Below are positions 41,922 to 50,395 of a stretch of 64,000 bases of DNA, in pieces. Each line of letters starts with the position of its first letter. Within the stretch, counting starts at the first letter, position 1. A program made the translations under genes and the position numbers. The notes below the pieces were generated by a model that worked only from the letters and a program-made list of their open reading frames with translations, was not told the origin of the DNA and made no database searches. Source of the stretch: Sphingopyxis macrogoltabida (lineage in GTDB: Bacteria > Pseudomonadota > Alphaproteobacteria > Sphingomonadales > Sphingomonadaceae); the NCBI GenBank assembly GCA_003241685.1, contig QFPJ01000010.1, forward strand, positions 17,915-81,914, written 5' to 3'.

Positions 41922-42569
41922 ATGACCCTGTCCGCCGACCTCTTCTGGTCCTTCCGGTCGCCCTACAGCTACCTTGCGATCGGTCGCTATCGCGCGCTGG
42001 CGGCGAGTCACCGCGTCACGATCAACCTGCGCCCCGTCTATCCGCTGGCGATTCGCCAGCCCGATTTCTTCGAACGCAACCATCCCAACTGGTTGAGCTA
42101 CACGATGCGCGACATGATCCGCGTCGCGCAGTTTCACGGCATTCCCTTCGGCCCGCCCCGCCCCGACCCGATCGTCCAGAATGTCAGGACGCGCGAAATC
42201 GCGGCGGAGCAACCCTATATCCATCGCCTGACCCGCATCGGACAGGCCGCGTCACGGCGCGGGCGCAGCCTGGCCTTTTGTCACGAGGCGGCGCAGATGA
42301 TCTGGGGCGGCGTGACCGACTGGCATCTGGGCGACCATCTGGCGGAAGCCGCGCGGCGGTCGGGACTGGACCTTGCGGAACTCGACGCCGAAGCGGCGGC
42401 GGACGCCGAGGCGCTGGATACCGAAATTGCCGCCAATCAGGTCGCGCTGGAAATCGCGGGCCATTGGGGCGTGCCGACGCTGGTGTTCGACGGCGAACCC
42501 TTTTTCGGACAGGACCGGATCGAGATGGCGAAATGGCGGATGGAGCAAAAGGGCCTGCAGCCGCGATGA
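41922..42569 (+). CDS. 2-hydroxychromene-2-carboxylate isomerase-like (DsbA-family) protein
   Basis: The 215-residue protein begins LFWSFRSPYSYLAIGRYRAL, where the Ser of RSPYSYL is the glutathione-activating serine of the HCCA isomerase/kappa-GST group. It ends with GHWGVPTLVFDGEPFFGQDRIEM, the cis-Pro and C-terminal signatures. Such enzymes work with glutathione in aromatic compound breakdown. The next gene, an alpha/beta hydrolase, overlaps by 4 bases (ATGA). No other aromatic-degradation gene is nearby. Confidence 0.83.
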   Translation: MTLSADLFWSFRSPYSYLAIGRYRALAASHRVTINLRPVYPLAIRQPDFFERNHPNWLSYTMRDMIRVAQFHGIPFGPPRPDPIVQNVRTREIAAEQPYIHRLTRIGQAASRRGRSLAFCHEAAQMIWGGVTDWHLGDHLAEAARRSGLDLAELDAEAAADAEALDTEIAANQVALEIAGHWGVPTLVFDGEPFFGQDRIEMAKWRMEQKGLQPR

Positions 42570-43327
42570 CCGAACCCCGGTTTTTCGAAGCGCGCGACGG
42601 CGTGCGGCTGGCGTGGCGCGAGCTGTCCTCCGGCGCGGGCGACGCGCGCCCGATCATCCTGTTGCACGGCCTGTTTTCCAGCGCCGAAGTCAATTGGATC
42701 AAGTTCGGCACCGCCGCGCGCGTCGCGCAGGAAGGCTATCGCGTCATCATGCCCGACCTGCGCGTCCACGGATCGAGCGACGCGCCGCAGGACGAAGCGT
42801 CTTATCCGCCCGACGTGCTGGTACAGGACCTGCAGGATCTGATCGCCCACCTGGGGCTGGACGATTTCGATCTCGGCGGCTTTTCGCTCGGCGCGCGGAC
42901 CAGCGTGCGCGCCGTCGTCGGCGGCATGGCGCCCGGGCGCCTGATCCTGGGCGGCATGGGACTGGCGGGGCTGGCCGGGTGGCAGCGGCGCGGCCGCTTT
43001 TTCCAGCGTGTCATCGCCGAATATGACGATGCCAAGCGCGGCGACGACACCTGGCTGTCGGTTCAGTTCATGAAGACGATGAAGATCGACCGCATCGCCG
43101 CCGGCCACCTGCTGAACAGTTTCACCGACACCGATCCCGCCGCGCTGGCCGCGATCACCATGCCGACGCTGGTGGTGTGCGGCGACGAGGATCAGGACAA
43201 TGGATCGGCGCCCGAACTGGTCGCGGCGCTGCCCGACGCGGTGCTCGCGACGATCCCCGGCACGCATATGACCAGCGTGACCAAGCCCGAACTGGGCGAA
43301 GCGATCGCGGCCTTCCTCAGCGCTTGA
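42566..43327 (+). CDS. Alpha/beta hydrolase
   Basis: The 253-residue protein has PIILLHGLFSSAEVN near 29 (oxyanion hole), nucleophile Ser107 in GGFSLGART, the acid in VVCGDEDQDNG near 189 and the late His in IPGTHMTSV near 230. The substrate is unknown. Overlap with the isomerase gene suggests a shared pathway. Confidence 0.85.
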   Translation: MTEPRFFEARDGVRLAWRELSSGAGDARPIILLHGLFSSAEVNWIKFGTAARVAQEGYRVIMPDLRVHGSSDAPQDEASYPPDVLVQDLQDLIAHLGLDDFDLGGFSLGARTSVRAVVGGMAPGRLILGGMGLAGLAGWQRRGRFFQRVIAEYDDAKRGDDTWLSVQFMKTMKIDRIAAGHLLNSFTDTDPAALAAITMPTLVVCGDEDQDNGSAPELVAALPDAVLATIPGTHMTSVTKPELGEAIAAFLSA

Positions 43328-43403
43328 CCCTCCCCGCCGCGCGCGCCAATCTGCGGCCATCGCGCCTGCAAGAGCGCCTTTGACTGTCCAGAGGATCGCA
43401 CCC

Positions 43404-45233
43404 ATGAAAACGATGATTTCCAGCCTGTCGCTTGCCCTGTCGCTCGCGGTGGCGGCCCCCGCCATCGCGCAGACCGAGTCGGCGCCCGCCGCGCCGACCG
43501 CCGCGGATGCCGACGCATTTGTCGCGGCGGCCGAAAAGGACCTGTTCGACTATACCGTCGAGGCGAGCCAGGTGAACTGGGTCAACGCGACCTATATCAC
43601 CGAAGATACCGACGCGATGGCGGCGCGCATCAATGCGGTCGGCACTGAAAAAGCGGTGAAATATGCGCTCGACGCCGCCAAATACAGCAGCGCCCCGGGC
43701 CTGAGCGCCGACACCAGGCGCAAGCTCGACATCCTGCGCAACGGCCTGGTCCTGCCCGCCCCGACGCGGCCGGGCGCCGCAACCGAACTCAACCAGATCG
43801 CGACCAACCTGCAATCGCAATATGGCAAGGGCCGCGGCACGCTGAACGGCAAGGAAATATCGGGCTCCGATATCGAGGCCGAGATGGGCAATCTGGAGCA
43901 TACGCCCGCCGAATTCGCCGAGATGTGGACGAGCTGGCACGACAATGTCGGCGCGCCGATGGGGGCCGACTATGCGAAGATGGTCGCCATCGCCAACGAG
44001 GGCGCGAAGGAACTGGGCTTCACCGATACCGGCGCGATGTGGCGGTCGGGCTACGACATGTCGCCGGAGGATTTCGCGAAGACCACCGAACGGCTGTGGC
44101 AGGAAGTGAAGCCGCTCTACATGGCGCTGCACACCTATGTCCGCTGGAAACTGAACGAGAAATATGGCGACGCGGTGCAGCCCAAGACCGGGCCGATCCG
44201 CGCCGACCTGCTCGGCAATATGTGGGCGCAGGAATGGGGCAATATCTATCCGCTCGTCGCGCCCGCCGGGTCGGGCGACCTGGGCTATGACATCGGCGAC
44301 CTGTTGACCGCTCAGAACAAGGGCCCGCTCGACATGGTCAAGGCGGGGGAGAATTTCTATAGCTCGCTGGGCTTTGCGCCGCTGCCCGACACTTTCTGGA
44401 AGCGCAGCCAGTTCACCAAACCCGCCGACCGCGAAGTCATCTGTCACGCGTCGGCCTGGGACATCGACAACAAGGACGATATTCGCATCAAGATGTGCAT
44501 CAAGGTGAATGCCGACGATTTCGTCACCATCCACCATGAGCTGGGTCATAATTATTATCAGCGCGCCTATAACCGCCAGCCGTTCCTCTACCTCAACGGC
44601 GCGAACGACGGTTTCCACGAGGCGATCGGCGATTTCGTCGCGCTGTCGATCACGCCGCAATATCTGGTCGACATCGGCCTGCTCGACAAGGCGAAGGTGC
44701 CGAGCGCCGACAAGGACATAGGCCTGCTGCTGCGTCAGGCGATGGACAAGGTGGCGTTCCTGCCCTTTGGCCTGCTGATCGACCGCTGGCGCTGGGGCGT
44801 GTTCGACGGGTCGATCCAGCCCGCCGATTACAACAAGGCCTGGACCGACCTGCGCCAGCAATATCAGGGCATCGTGCCGCCGGGCGCGCGTCCCGCGAAC
44901 GCCTTCGACCCGGGCGCCAAATATCATATCCCCGGCAACACGCCCTACACGCGCTATTTCCTGGCGCGCGTGCTGCAGTTCCAATTCTATGAAGCCGCAT
45001 GCAAGCAAGCCGGATGGAAGGGCCCGCTCCACCGCTGTTCCTTCTATGGCAACAAGGCGGTCGGCGAAAAGCTGAACGCGATGCTGGAAATGGGCGCGTC
45101 GAAGCCGTGGCCCGATGCGCTTCAGGCCTTTGCCGGCACCCGCCAGATGTCGGGCAAGGCGATGGTCGATTATTTCGCGCCGCTGAAAAAATGGCTCGAC
45201 GAGCAGAACAAGGGCAAGCCGTCGGGCTGGTAA
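43404..45233 (+). CDS. Secreted M2-family (angiotensin-converting-enzyme-like) dipeptidyl carboxypeptidase
   Basis: The 609-residue protein has a signal peptide (ISSLSLALSLAVAAPAIAQ, cleaved after AQ or AIA near 23) and the zinc site HHELGH (HEXXH at 378-382) with the downstream GFHEAIGDFVA, whose Glu is the third ligand. Family members cut dipeptides from C termini in the periplasm. Some sphingomonad and Xanthomonas members have been noted by homology to ACE. A strong terminator follows the stop. Confidence 0.92.
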   Translation: MKTMISSLSLALSLAVAAPAIAQTESAPAAPTAADADAFVAAAEKDLFDYTVEASQVNWVNATYITEDTDAMAARINAVGTEKAVKYALDAAKYSSAPGLSADTRRKLDILRNGLVLPAPTRPGAATELNQIATNLQSQYGKGRGTLNGKEISGSDIEAEMGNLEHTPAEFAEMWTSWHDNVGAPMGADYAKMVAIANEGAKELGFTDTGAMWRSGYDMSPEDFAKTTERLWQEVKPLYMALHTYVRWKLNEKYGDAVQPKTGPIRADLLGNMWAQEWGNIYPLVAPAGSGDLGYDIGDLLTAQNKGPLDMVKAGENFYSSLGFAPLPDTFWKRSQFTKPADREVICHASAWDIDNKDDIRIKMCIKVNADDFVTIHHELGHNYYQRAYNRQPFLYLNGANDGFHEAIGDFVALSITPQYLVDIGLLDKAKVPSADKDIGLLLRQAMDKVAFLPFGLLIDRWRWGVFDGSIQPADYNKAWTDLRQQYQGIVPPGARPANAFDPGAKYHIPGNTPYTRYFLARVLQFQFYEAACKQAGWKGPLHRCSFYGNKAVGEKLNAMLEMGASKPWPDALQAFAGTRQMSGKAMVDYFAPLKKWLDEQNKGKPSGW

Positions 45234-45257
45234 GGCCGTTTCAGGTGTAAGACATGT

Positions 45258-45288
45258 GGCCGGGGACGCGCTTCCCCGGCCTTTTTTT
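45258..45288 (+). terminator. Strong intrinsic terminator after M2 peptidase
   Basis: GGCCGGGGA (45258-45266) pairs exactly with TCCCCGGCC (45273-45281), 6-base loop, followed by seven T residues (45282-45288). It is 25 bases past the peptidase stop and correctly oriented. Confidence 0.92.
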
Positions 45289-45664
45289 GTAGAGCGGTCG
45301 GCTTGCGGGAGCGGCGGTATCCCCTCCCGCTTGCGGGAAGGGAGAAGAACGGCAAGGGGCCGTTTCCGGCCGATTTCTGCGCTTCGTCATTCCGGACCTG
45401 ATCCGGAATCCACTATGGCGCTGACGCCATGGGCCCCGGATCACGTCCGGGGTGACGATGCCGTAAAAGTCGCCTTTCGGTCGTTTACGGCCAATCCTTC
45501 CTGCGGCGAAGCCGTGGGGAGGGGCGTGGTGGAGGGGCCGTGACGGCCGCGCGTTCGCCCCTCCGTCAGCGCTTCGCGCTGCCACCTCCCCATCGCTGCG
45601 CGACAGGGAGGAATACGTCCGCAATCGGTCGGTTCCCGACTTCGCTATCCCCGCCCCAACCCGC
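45289..45664. repeat. Intergenic repeat mosaic between M2 peptidase and ArsR genes
   Basis: No gene is seen in this 376-base gap. It contains a 73-base element at 45385-45457 with ends CGTCATTCCGGA and TCCGGGGTGACG and two internal palindromes (TTCCGGA/TCCGGAA and CCCCGGA/TCCGGGG), plus a CCTCCCGCTTGCGGGAAGG hairpin near 45322 and a CACCTCCCCATCGCTGCGCG block near 45584 that is typical of further dispersed repeats. Confidence 0.7.
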
Positions 45665-45991
45665 TCACTCGGCCTCGACCGCCTGCTTGAAGCGCGCCAG
45701 ACGTGCCGCCGCCGCGGCGGCATGGGGGCCGATCCAGCGGTCGTGAATATCCTGGATCGGCATCGCGTTGAGGTGATTCCAGCGTTCACGGCCGCGCCGT
45801 TCGGCGATCACAAGCTCCGCCGCCTCCAGCACTTTGAGATGCTGCATCACCGTGCAGCGGTCGAGGTCGGGGAAATGGCTGCACAGCGCGCCCGTCGTCA
45901 GCGGCTGATCCTTCAGATCGTCCAGAATCTGTCGCCGGATGTGCGATGCCAGCGCCTTGAAAACGCGATCATATTCTTCGTGAATTGACAT
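45665..45991 (-). CDS. ArsR-family transcriptional regulator
   Basis: The 108-residue protein has FKALASHIRRQILDDLKDQP near 11-30 and RCTVMQHLKVLEAAELVIAE near 45-64, the winged helix-turn-helix of the ArsR family. Metal-binding cysteines in the usual CxC form are absent. A divergent SRPBCC gene starts 49 bases away, a common partnership in which the regulator controls an AHSA1-like protein. A near-perfect palindrome overlaps its start codon. Confidence 0.9.
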   Translation of the reverse strand: MSIHEEYDRVFKALASHIRRQILDDLKDQPLTTGALCSHFPDLDRCTVMQHLKVLEAAELVIAERRGRERWNHLNAMPIQDIHDRWIGPHAAAAAARLARFKQAVEAE

Positions 45992-46009
45992 GTTGTAAAT
46001 TTATAACAT
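45990..46009. promoter_or_regulatory. Near-perfect palindrome overlapping ArsR start codon
   Basis: ATGTTGTAAA (45990-45999) and TTTATAACAT (46000-46009) are reverse complements at 9 of 10 positions. The ArsR start codon (45989-45991) lies within the left arm. Probable operator for both divergent genes. Confidence 0.65.
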
Positions 46010-46039
46010 AATTGCCGGCAACTCAAGCGGAGAGTGAGC

Positions 46040-46522
46040 ATGGAATTGAAATTCAAGGTCGCGGCGCGCATCGCGAAGCCGGTGCACGACGTTTTCGAGG
46101 CGGTCGTCGATCCGGCCAGCCTGTCGCATTATTTCACCACCGGCGGCGCCCAGGGGTGGCTGGCGACGGGCGCGACGGTGACGTGGGATTTCCACGATTA
46201 TCCCGGCGCCTTTCCGGTGCATGTGATCGAGGTCGTCGAGGATGAGCGCATCGTCCTGGAATGGGCGGCCGATGAGGGCAAGGCGCCGGACGCCCTGGAC
46301 GACGCGATGCAGGACGCCGATTACCGCACCCGCGTGACGATGCGCTTTGCGGCGATCGACGACGGGCGGACGCTGGTCGAGATCAGCGAGGAGGGCTGGC
46401 GCGACACGCAGGCGGCGCTCGACGCCAGCTATGGCAATTGCCACGGCTGGACGCAGATGCTGTGCGCGCTGAAGGTCTGGGTCGAGCATGGCATCAATCT
46501 GCGCGCCGATTTCTATAAATAG
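46040..46522 (+). CDS. SRPBCC/AHSA1-like protein
   Basis: The 160-residue protein starts ELKFKVAARIAKPVHDVFEA and has DPASLSHYFTTGGA, TWDFHDYPGAFPV and ending SYGNCHGWTQMLCALKVWVE, the helix-grip layout of the AHSA1/START superfamily. It probably binds a hydrophobic ligand. ATG 46040 was preferred to GTG 46034. Divergent from its likely regulator. Confidence 0.87.
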   Translation: MELKFKVAARIAKPVHDVFEAVVDPASLSHYFTTGGAQGWLATGATVTWDFHDYPGAFPVHVIEVVEDERIVLEWAADEGKAPDALDDAMQDADYRTRVTMRFAAIDDGRTLVEISEEGWRDTQAALDASYGNCHGWTQMLCALKVWVEHGINLRADFYK

Positions 46523-46528
46523 ATGCGT

Positions 46529-46556
46529 GGGCGGCGGGCGGCGGGCGGCGGGCGGG
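46529..46556 (+). repeat. GGGCGGC heptad repeat, possible G-quadruplex
   Basis: Three full GGGCGGC units (46529-46549) then GGGCGGG, giving five runs of three G at 46529, 46536, 46543, 46550 and 46554. It lies between the convergent SRPBCC and AMP nucleosidase genes. Four or more G3 runs with short loops satisfy the simple G-quadruplex pattern. Confidence 0.75.
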
Positions 46557-46605
46557 CCGCATGGCCCGCGCAGCCGCCGACGTGCCATGCGCCCGGGTGG
46601 ACGGC

Positions 46606-48087
46606 TTAGCGGAAGGGCGGCTCGTTGAACGCGCGCAATTTGCGGCTGTGCAGTTTCGCGCCCTCGTCACGCAGCATTTCGCATGTGCGGATGCCGATCT
46701 GGAGGTGCGCGGCGATCGCCTCTTCGTAAAAGCGGTTCGCCTGTCCGGGCAGCTTCAGTTCGCCGTGCAGCGGCTTGTCGCTGACGCAGAGCAACGTCCC
46801 ATAGGGCACGCGGAAGCGATAGCCCTGCGCCGCGATGGTCGCGCTTTCCATGTCGATGCCGATCGCGCGCGACTGCGAAAAGCGCAGCGCCGAATCGGTG
46901 AAACGCAATTCCCAGTTGCGGTCGTCGGTCGTCACCACCGTGCCCGTGCGCATCCGCTTTTTCAGGTCGGCGCCGCTGGTGCCCGACACCGCCTCCGCCG
47001 CGCTGGCCAGCGCGACCTGCACCTCGGCGATCGGCGGGATCGGGATTTCGACCGGCAGCACCGCGTCGAGGATATGATCGTCGCGCAGATAGGCGTGGGC
47101 GAGAACATAGTCGCCGATCCGCTGGCTGGGGCGCAGGCCGCCGCAATGGCCGATCATCATCCACGCTTCCGGCCGCAGCACCGCCAGATGGTCGCAGATC
47201 GTCTTGGCGTTCGACGGACCGACGCCGATGTTGACCAGCGTGATGCCGCTGCCGCCCTCGGCGATCAGGTGATAGGCGGGCATCTGGTGGCGCCGCCAGG
47301 CGCTGTCGGCGACGAGCGCGGAGGCGTTGACCCCCGAGCGGTCGACATAGAGCCCGCCCGCGCCGGCCAGCGCGGTGTAGCGCCCCTGCCCCACCTGGGC
47401 CCCGGCCCAGGCGACGAATTCGTCGACATAGCGGTGATAGTTGGTGAACAGGATATAGCGTTGAAAATGTTCGGGCGCGGTGCCGGTATAGTGGCGCAGG
47501 CGCGCCAGGCTGAAATCGGTGCGCAGCGCATCGAACAGCGCGAGCGGCTGGTCCGCGTCGGGGCCGAAACCGAACAATCCGTCGGCCAGTTCGTCGCCGA
47601 TGTCGGCCAGTTCGGTGGTCGGGAAATGGCGCGCCAGTTCCAGCGGCGTGATCCGCCCCATGTCCGACCCGTCGCTGGCGTCGAGCACATAGGGAAAGGG
47701 TATCTGCTGCCCGGTGCGCGTGACTTCGATCGCCACCTCATAGTGGCGGACGAGCAGCGTCAGCTGGTCGCGCAGATAATCCTCGAACAGATCGGGGCGG
47801 GTGACGGTGGTGACGAATTCGCCCGCACGCTCGAAATGCCCGAAGGCGAGGTTATGCCCGCCCTGCCCCTCGCGAAATTCGCCCGTCGTCTTCAGGCGAA
47901 GCGCGGGATAGTCGAACAATCCGGTGGCCGCCGCGTCGGCGGGCGGCAGCGTCCCATCCTGGACGAAGGCGGCGATGGCGGATTTGAGCGCCGCGACCGA
48001 GGCGTGGAACCGGGTCTTGAGTTCGTCGATGATCGCTTCGACGATGGCGGCGGTATCGGAAGGATCGTGCGATGAGGTCGATGTCAT
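46606..48087 (-). CDS. amn: AMP nucleosidase
   Basis: The 493-residue protein has an N-terminal AMP-nucleosidase domain (about 1-180, with FPYVLDASDGSDMGRITPLE) and a C-terminal nucleoside-phosphorylase-like domain with VNIGVGPSNAKTICDHL near 285, WMMIGHCGGLRPSQRIGDYV near 307 and GIDMESATIAAQGYR near 418. It cleaves AMP to adenine and ribose 5-phosphate. The start ATG 48087 follows a terminator that ends the upstream peroxiredoxin transcript, so it should have its own promoter. Confidence 0.93.
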   Translation of the reverse strand: MTSTSSHDPSDTAAIVEAIIDELKTRFHASVAALKSAIAAFVQDGTLPPADAAATGLFDYPALRLKTTGEFREGQGGHNLAFGHFERAGEFVTTVTRPDLFEDYLRDQLTLLVRHYEVAIEVTRTGQQIPFPYVLDASDGSDMGRITPLELARHFPTTELADIGDELADGLFGFGPDADQPLALFDALRTDFSLARLRHYTGTAPEHFQRYILFTNYHRYVDEFVAWAGAQVGQGRYTALAGAGGLYVDRSGVNASALVADSAWRRHQMPAYHLIAEGGSGITLVNIGVGPSNAKTICDHLAVLRPEAWMMIGHCGGLRPSQRIGDYVLAHAYLRDDHILDAVLPVEIPIPPIAEVQVALASAAEAVSGTSGADLKKRMRTGTVVTTDDRNWELRFTDSALRFSQSRAIGIDMESATIAAQGYRFRVPYGTLLCVSDKPLHGELKLPGQANRFYEEAIAAHLQIGIRTCEMLRDEGAKLHSRKLRAFNEPPFR

Positions 48088-48125
48088 CGCGTCGCTGTTG
48101 CACGATATTGTGACAAAAGGAAAGA

Positions 48126-48156
48126 GGGGCGGCGCGGTTCCGCACCGCGCCGCCCC
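48126..48156 (-). terminator. Strong intrinsic terminator after peroxiredoxin
   Basis: GGGGCGGCGCGG (48126-48137) and CCGCGCCGCCCC (48145-48156) pair perfectly over 12 bp with a 7-base loop. On the minus strand TCTTTCCTTTT follows the stem, giving a T-rich tail. It is 34 bases past the peroxiredoxin stop. Confidence 0.85.
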
Positions 48157-48190
48157 TCCCGATCGCCGGTTGGACCGGCGCGTGATGCGA

Positions 48191-48673
48191 TCAGAGCTGG
48201 CCGAGCATATGGTCGGCGCTCGACACCTTGAATTCGCCCGGTGCCTCGACATTCAATTGTTCGACGACACCGTCGTTGACGACCATCGAGAAACGCTGGC
48301 CGCGCTTGCCCATGCCGAACGCCTTGCCGTCCATCGTCAGGCCGACCGCTTCGGCAAAATCGCCATTGCCGTCGGCGAGCATGGTGACGCTGCTGTCCGA
48401 GCCCGCGCTCTTGCCCCAGGCACCCATGACGAAGGCGTCGTTGACGGCGGTGCAGACGATCTCGTCGACGCCCTTCGCCTTCAACTCGTCGGCCTTTTCG
48501 ACGAAGCCCGGCAGATGTTTGGCCGAACAGGTCGGCGTGAAGGCGCCGGGGACGGAGAAGAGCGCGACCTTGCGGCCCTTGAAATAATCGGCGCTCGTCA
48601 CCTGTTCGGGGCCATTTTCGGTCACCTTGACAAAGGTGGCGTCGGGCAGCTTGTCTCCGGTCTGGATCGTCAT
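48191..48673 (-). CDS. Atypical 2-Cys (Prx5-type) peroxiredoxin
   Basis: The 160-residue protein has VPGAFTPTCS with peroxidatic Cys49 and a second Cys74 in EIVCTAVND, then MLADGNGDFAEAVGL near 98. This is the Prx5/AhpE-like organic hydroperoxide reductase group, cytoplasmic. Its leader contains a 21-base tandem duplication. It is followed by its own terminator. Confidence 0.92.
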   Translation of the reverse strand: MTIQTGDKLPDATFVKVTENGPEQVTSADYFKGRKVALFSVPGAFTPTCSAKHLPGFVEKADELKAKGVDEIVCTAVNDAFVMGAWGKSAGSDSSVTMLADGNGDFAEAVGLTMDGKAFGMGKRGQRFSMVVNDGVVEQLNVEAPGEFKVSSADHMLGQL

Positions 48674-48683
48674 GTCGGCATCC

Positions 48684-48725
48684 TTTCAGTTGAGGGGTTC
48701 TGGCTTTCAGTTGAGGGGCTCTGGT
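48684..48725. repeat. 21-base tandem duplication in peroxiredoxin leader
   Basis: TTTCAGTTGAGGGGTTCTGG C (48684-48704) is repeated as 48705-48725 with two changes. On the minus strand it places two copies of CCTCAACTGAAAG just upstream of the peroxiredoxin ATG. Confidence 0.8.
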
Positions 48726-48837
48726 TCGCGCGCGACATTGGGACGCGGGCGGCGCGAGTCAAGCCGCCGCGTCGTGCACCGGGGCCGAATAAACGACAGG
48801 GCGCGCCGCGGCGCCCCGCCGTCATCCGTAAAACAGA

Positions 48838-49089
48838 TCAGCGAAGCTTGTCGCGGTTCGCGTAGAGCAGCGCGGCGAGTACCGCCGCCGAACCGACGCC
48901 GATGCCGGCCGCGGTACGCCAGCCGATCTTCTTGCCGGCCTTGGCCGCGTCCTGATCCGCCGCTTCGGCCGCGTCGGCGGCGTCCTGTTGCGCGCGGCGT
49001 TCGCGCGCGGCGCGCAGCACTTCATTCTCTTCGTCTTCGGGTGGCGGCGGAGGCGGTGCGGGCGGAGGGGGCGGCACTTGGTCGGTCAT
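48838..49089 (-). CDS. Small proline-rich tail-anchored protein
   Basis: The 83-residue protein starts with a run of about 12 prolines (PPPPPAPPPPPP), then an acidic-to-basic helical stretch (EDEENEVLRAARERRAQQD) and one C-terminal membrane segment (TAAGIGVGSAAVLAALLYA, about 59-77) ending in basic NRDKLR. No family is recognised. It follows ald by 21 bases on the same strand, so it may be the last gene of that transcript. Confidence 0.65.
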   Translation of the reverse strand: MTDQVPPPPPAPPPPPPEDEENEVLRAARERRAQQDAADAAEAADQDAAKAGKKIGWRTAAGIGVGSAAVLAALLYANRDKLR

Positions 49090-49110
49090 CGTCTATCCGG
49101 TTCCTTATGG

Positions 49111-50229
49111 TCAGGCGAGTGCCTGTTCCACAGGCACATAATCGGTTCCGATCGCTTCCGCTACGGCTTCGAACGTCACCTTGCCATTCCAAACGTTCAA
49201 GCCCTGCAAAAGATGCGGGTCGCGGCGCAAAGCCTCTTTCCACCCCAGATCGGCGATGCGCAGCGCGTGCGGCAGGGTGACGTTGTTCAGCGCATAGGTG
49301 CTGGTGCGCGCGACCGCGCCGGGCATGTTGGCGACCGCATAATGAACGATGCCGTCGACGATATAGGTGGGGTCGGCGTGGGTGGTCGCGTGGCTGGTTT
49401 CGAAGCATCCGCCCTGGTCGATCGCGACGTCGACCAGCACCGAGCCGGGGCGCATGGTCTTCAGCATGTCGCGGTTGACCAGCTTGGGCGCCTCCGCCCC
49501 CGGAATCAGCACCGCGCCGATGACAAGGTCGGCCTCCGCGACGCATTCCGCCAGGTTGGCGCGGTTGGAAAAGCGCGTCTTGGCCCGCGCCTCGAAAAAG
49601 GTGCCGACGCGTTCGAGCACGTCGGGATCGCGGTCGAGGATGGTGACGTCGGCACCGAGGCCCGCCGCCATCTGCGCCGCGTTGAAGCCGACGACGCCGC
49701 CGCCGATCACGCACACCTTGCCCGGCGCGACGCCCGGGACGCCGCCGAGCAGGACGCCGCGGCCGCCATGCGCCTTTTCCAGCGCCGTCGCCCCCGCCTG
49801 GATCGACATGCGGCCCGCGACCTGGCTCATCGGCTTCAGCAGCGGCAGGCCGCCGTGCGGGCTGGTCACGGTTTCATAGGCGATGCACACCGCGCCGGAC
49901 TGCATCAGGTCGCGCGTCTGATCGGGATCGGGCGCGAGGTGGAGATAGGTGTAGAGGATCTGGCCTTCGCGCAGCATCGCGCGTTCGACCGGCTGCGGCT
50001 CCTTCACCTTCACGACCATTTCGCACTGCGCGAAAATCTCCGCCGCCGTCGCAACGATTTCGGCACCTGCCTCGACATAGAAGCGGTCGTGCGCGCCGAT
50101 CCCCTCGCCCGCCCCGGTTTCGACGAGGACGCGGTGGCCGTGCGCGACCAGTTCGCGCGCGCTTTCGGGGGTCAGACCGACGCGATATTCGTGATTCTTG
50201 ATTTCCCTGGGCGTCCCGATGATCATCAT
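49111..50229 (-). CDS. ald: Alanine dehydrogenase
   Basis: The 372-residue protein begins MIIGTPREIKNHEYRVGLTP and contains KVKEPQPVE near 74, the pyruvate-site His in YLHLAP near 95, VIGGGVVGFNAAQMAAGLG (172-190) for NAD binding and YALNNVTLPHAL near 318. It interconverts alanine with pyruvate and ammonia. Two ATGs are adjacent (50229 and 50226). It is divergent from an Lrp-type regulator, the usual AldR arrangement. Confidence 0.95.
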   Translation of the reverse strand: MMIIGTPREIKNHEYRVGLTPESARELVAHGHRVLVETGAGEGIGAHDRFYVEAGAEIVATAAEIFAQCEMVVKVKEPQPVERAMLREGQILYTYLHLAPDPDQTRDLMQSGAVCIAYETVTSPHGGLPLLKPMSQVAGRMSIQAGATALEKAHGGRGVLLGGVPGVAPGKVCVIGGGVVGFNAAQMAAGLGADVTILDRDPDVLERVGTFFEARAKTRFSNRANLAECVAEADLVIGAVLIPGAEAPKLVNRDMLKTMRPGSVLVDVAIDQGGCFETSHATTHADPTYIVDGIVHYAVANMPGAVARTSTYALNNVTLPHALRIADLGWKEALRRDPHLLQGLNVWNGKVTFEAVAEAIGTDYVPVEQALA

Positions 50230-50395
50230 GCTTCTCCACAATGCGGTGGTGGGCGGCCGTTGAATGACGGCATTCCCGGCGATTCACAGCCTTCGGGCAA
50301 ACATAATGCGAAACGCCAGGGAAGTGTTTGCATCTTGTTGCCCCATCATCGACAAATGCGCGATAATTTTGTGCGTAATGGCTATACGGCGCAAT

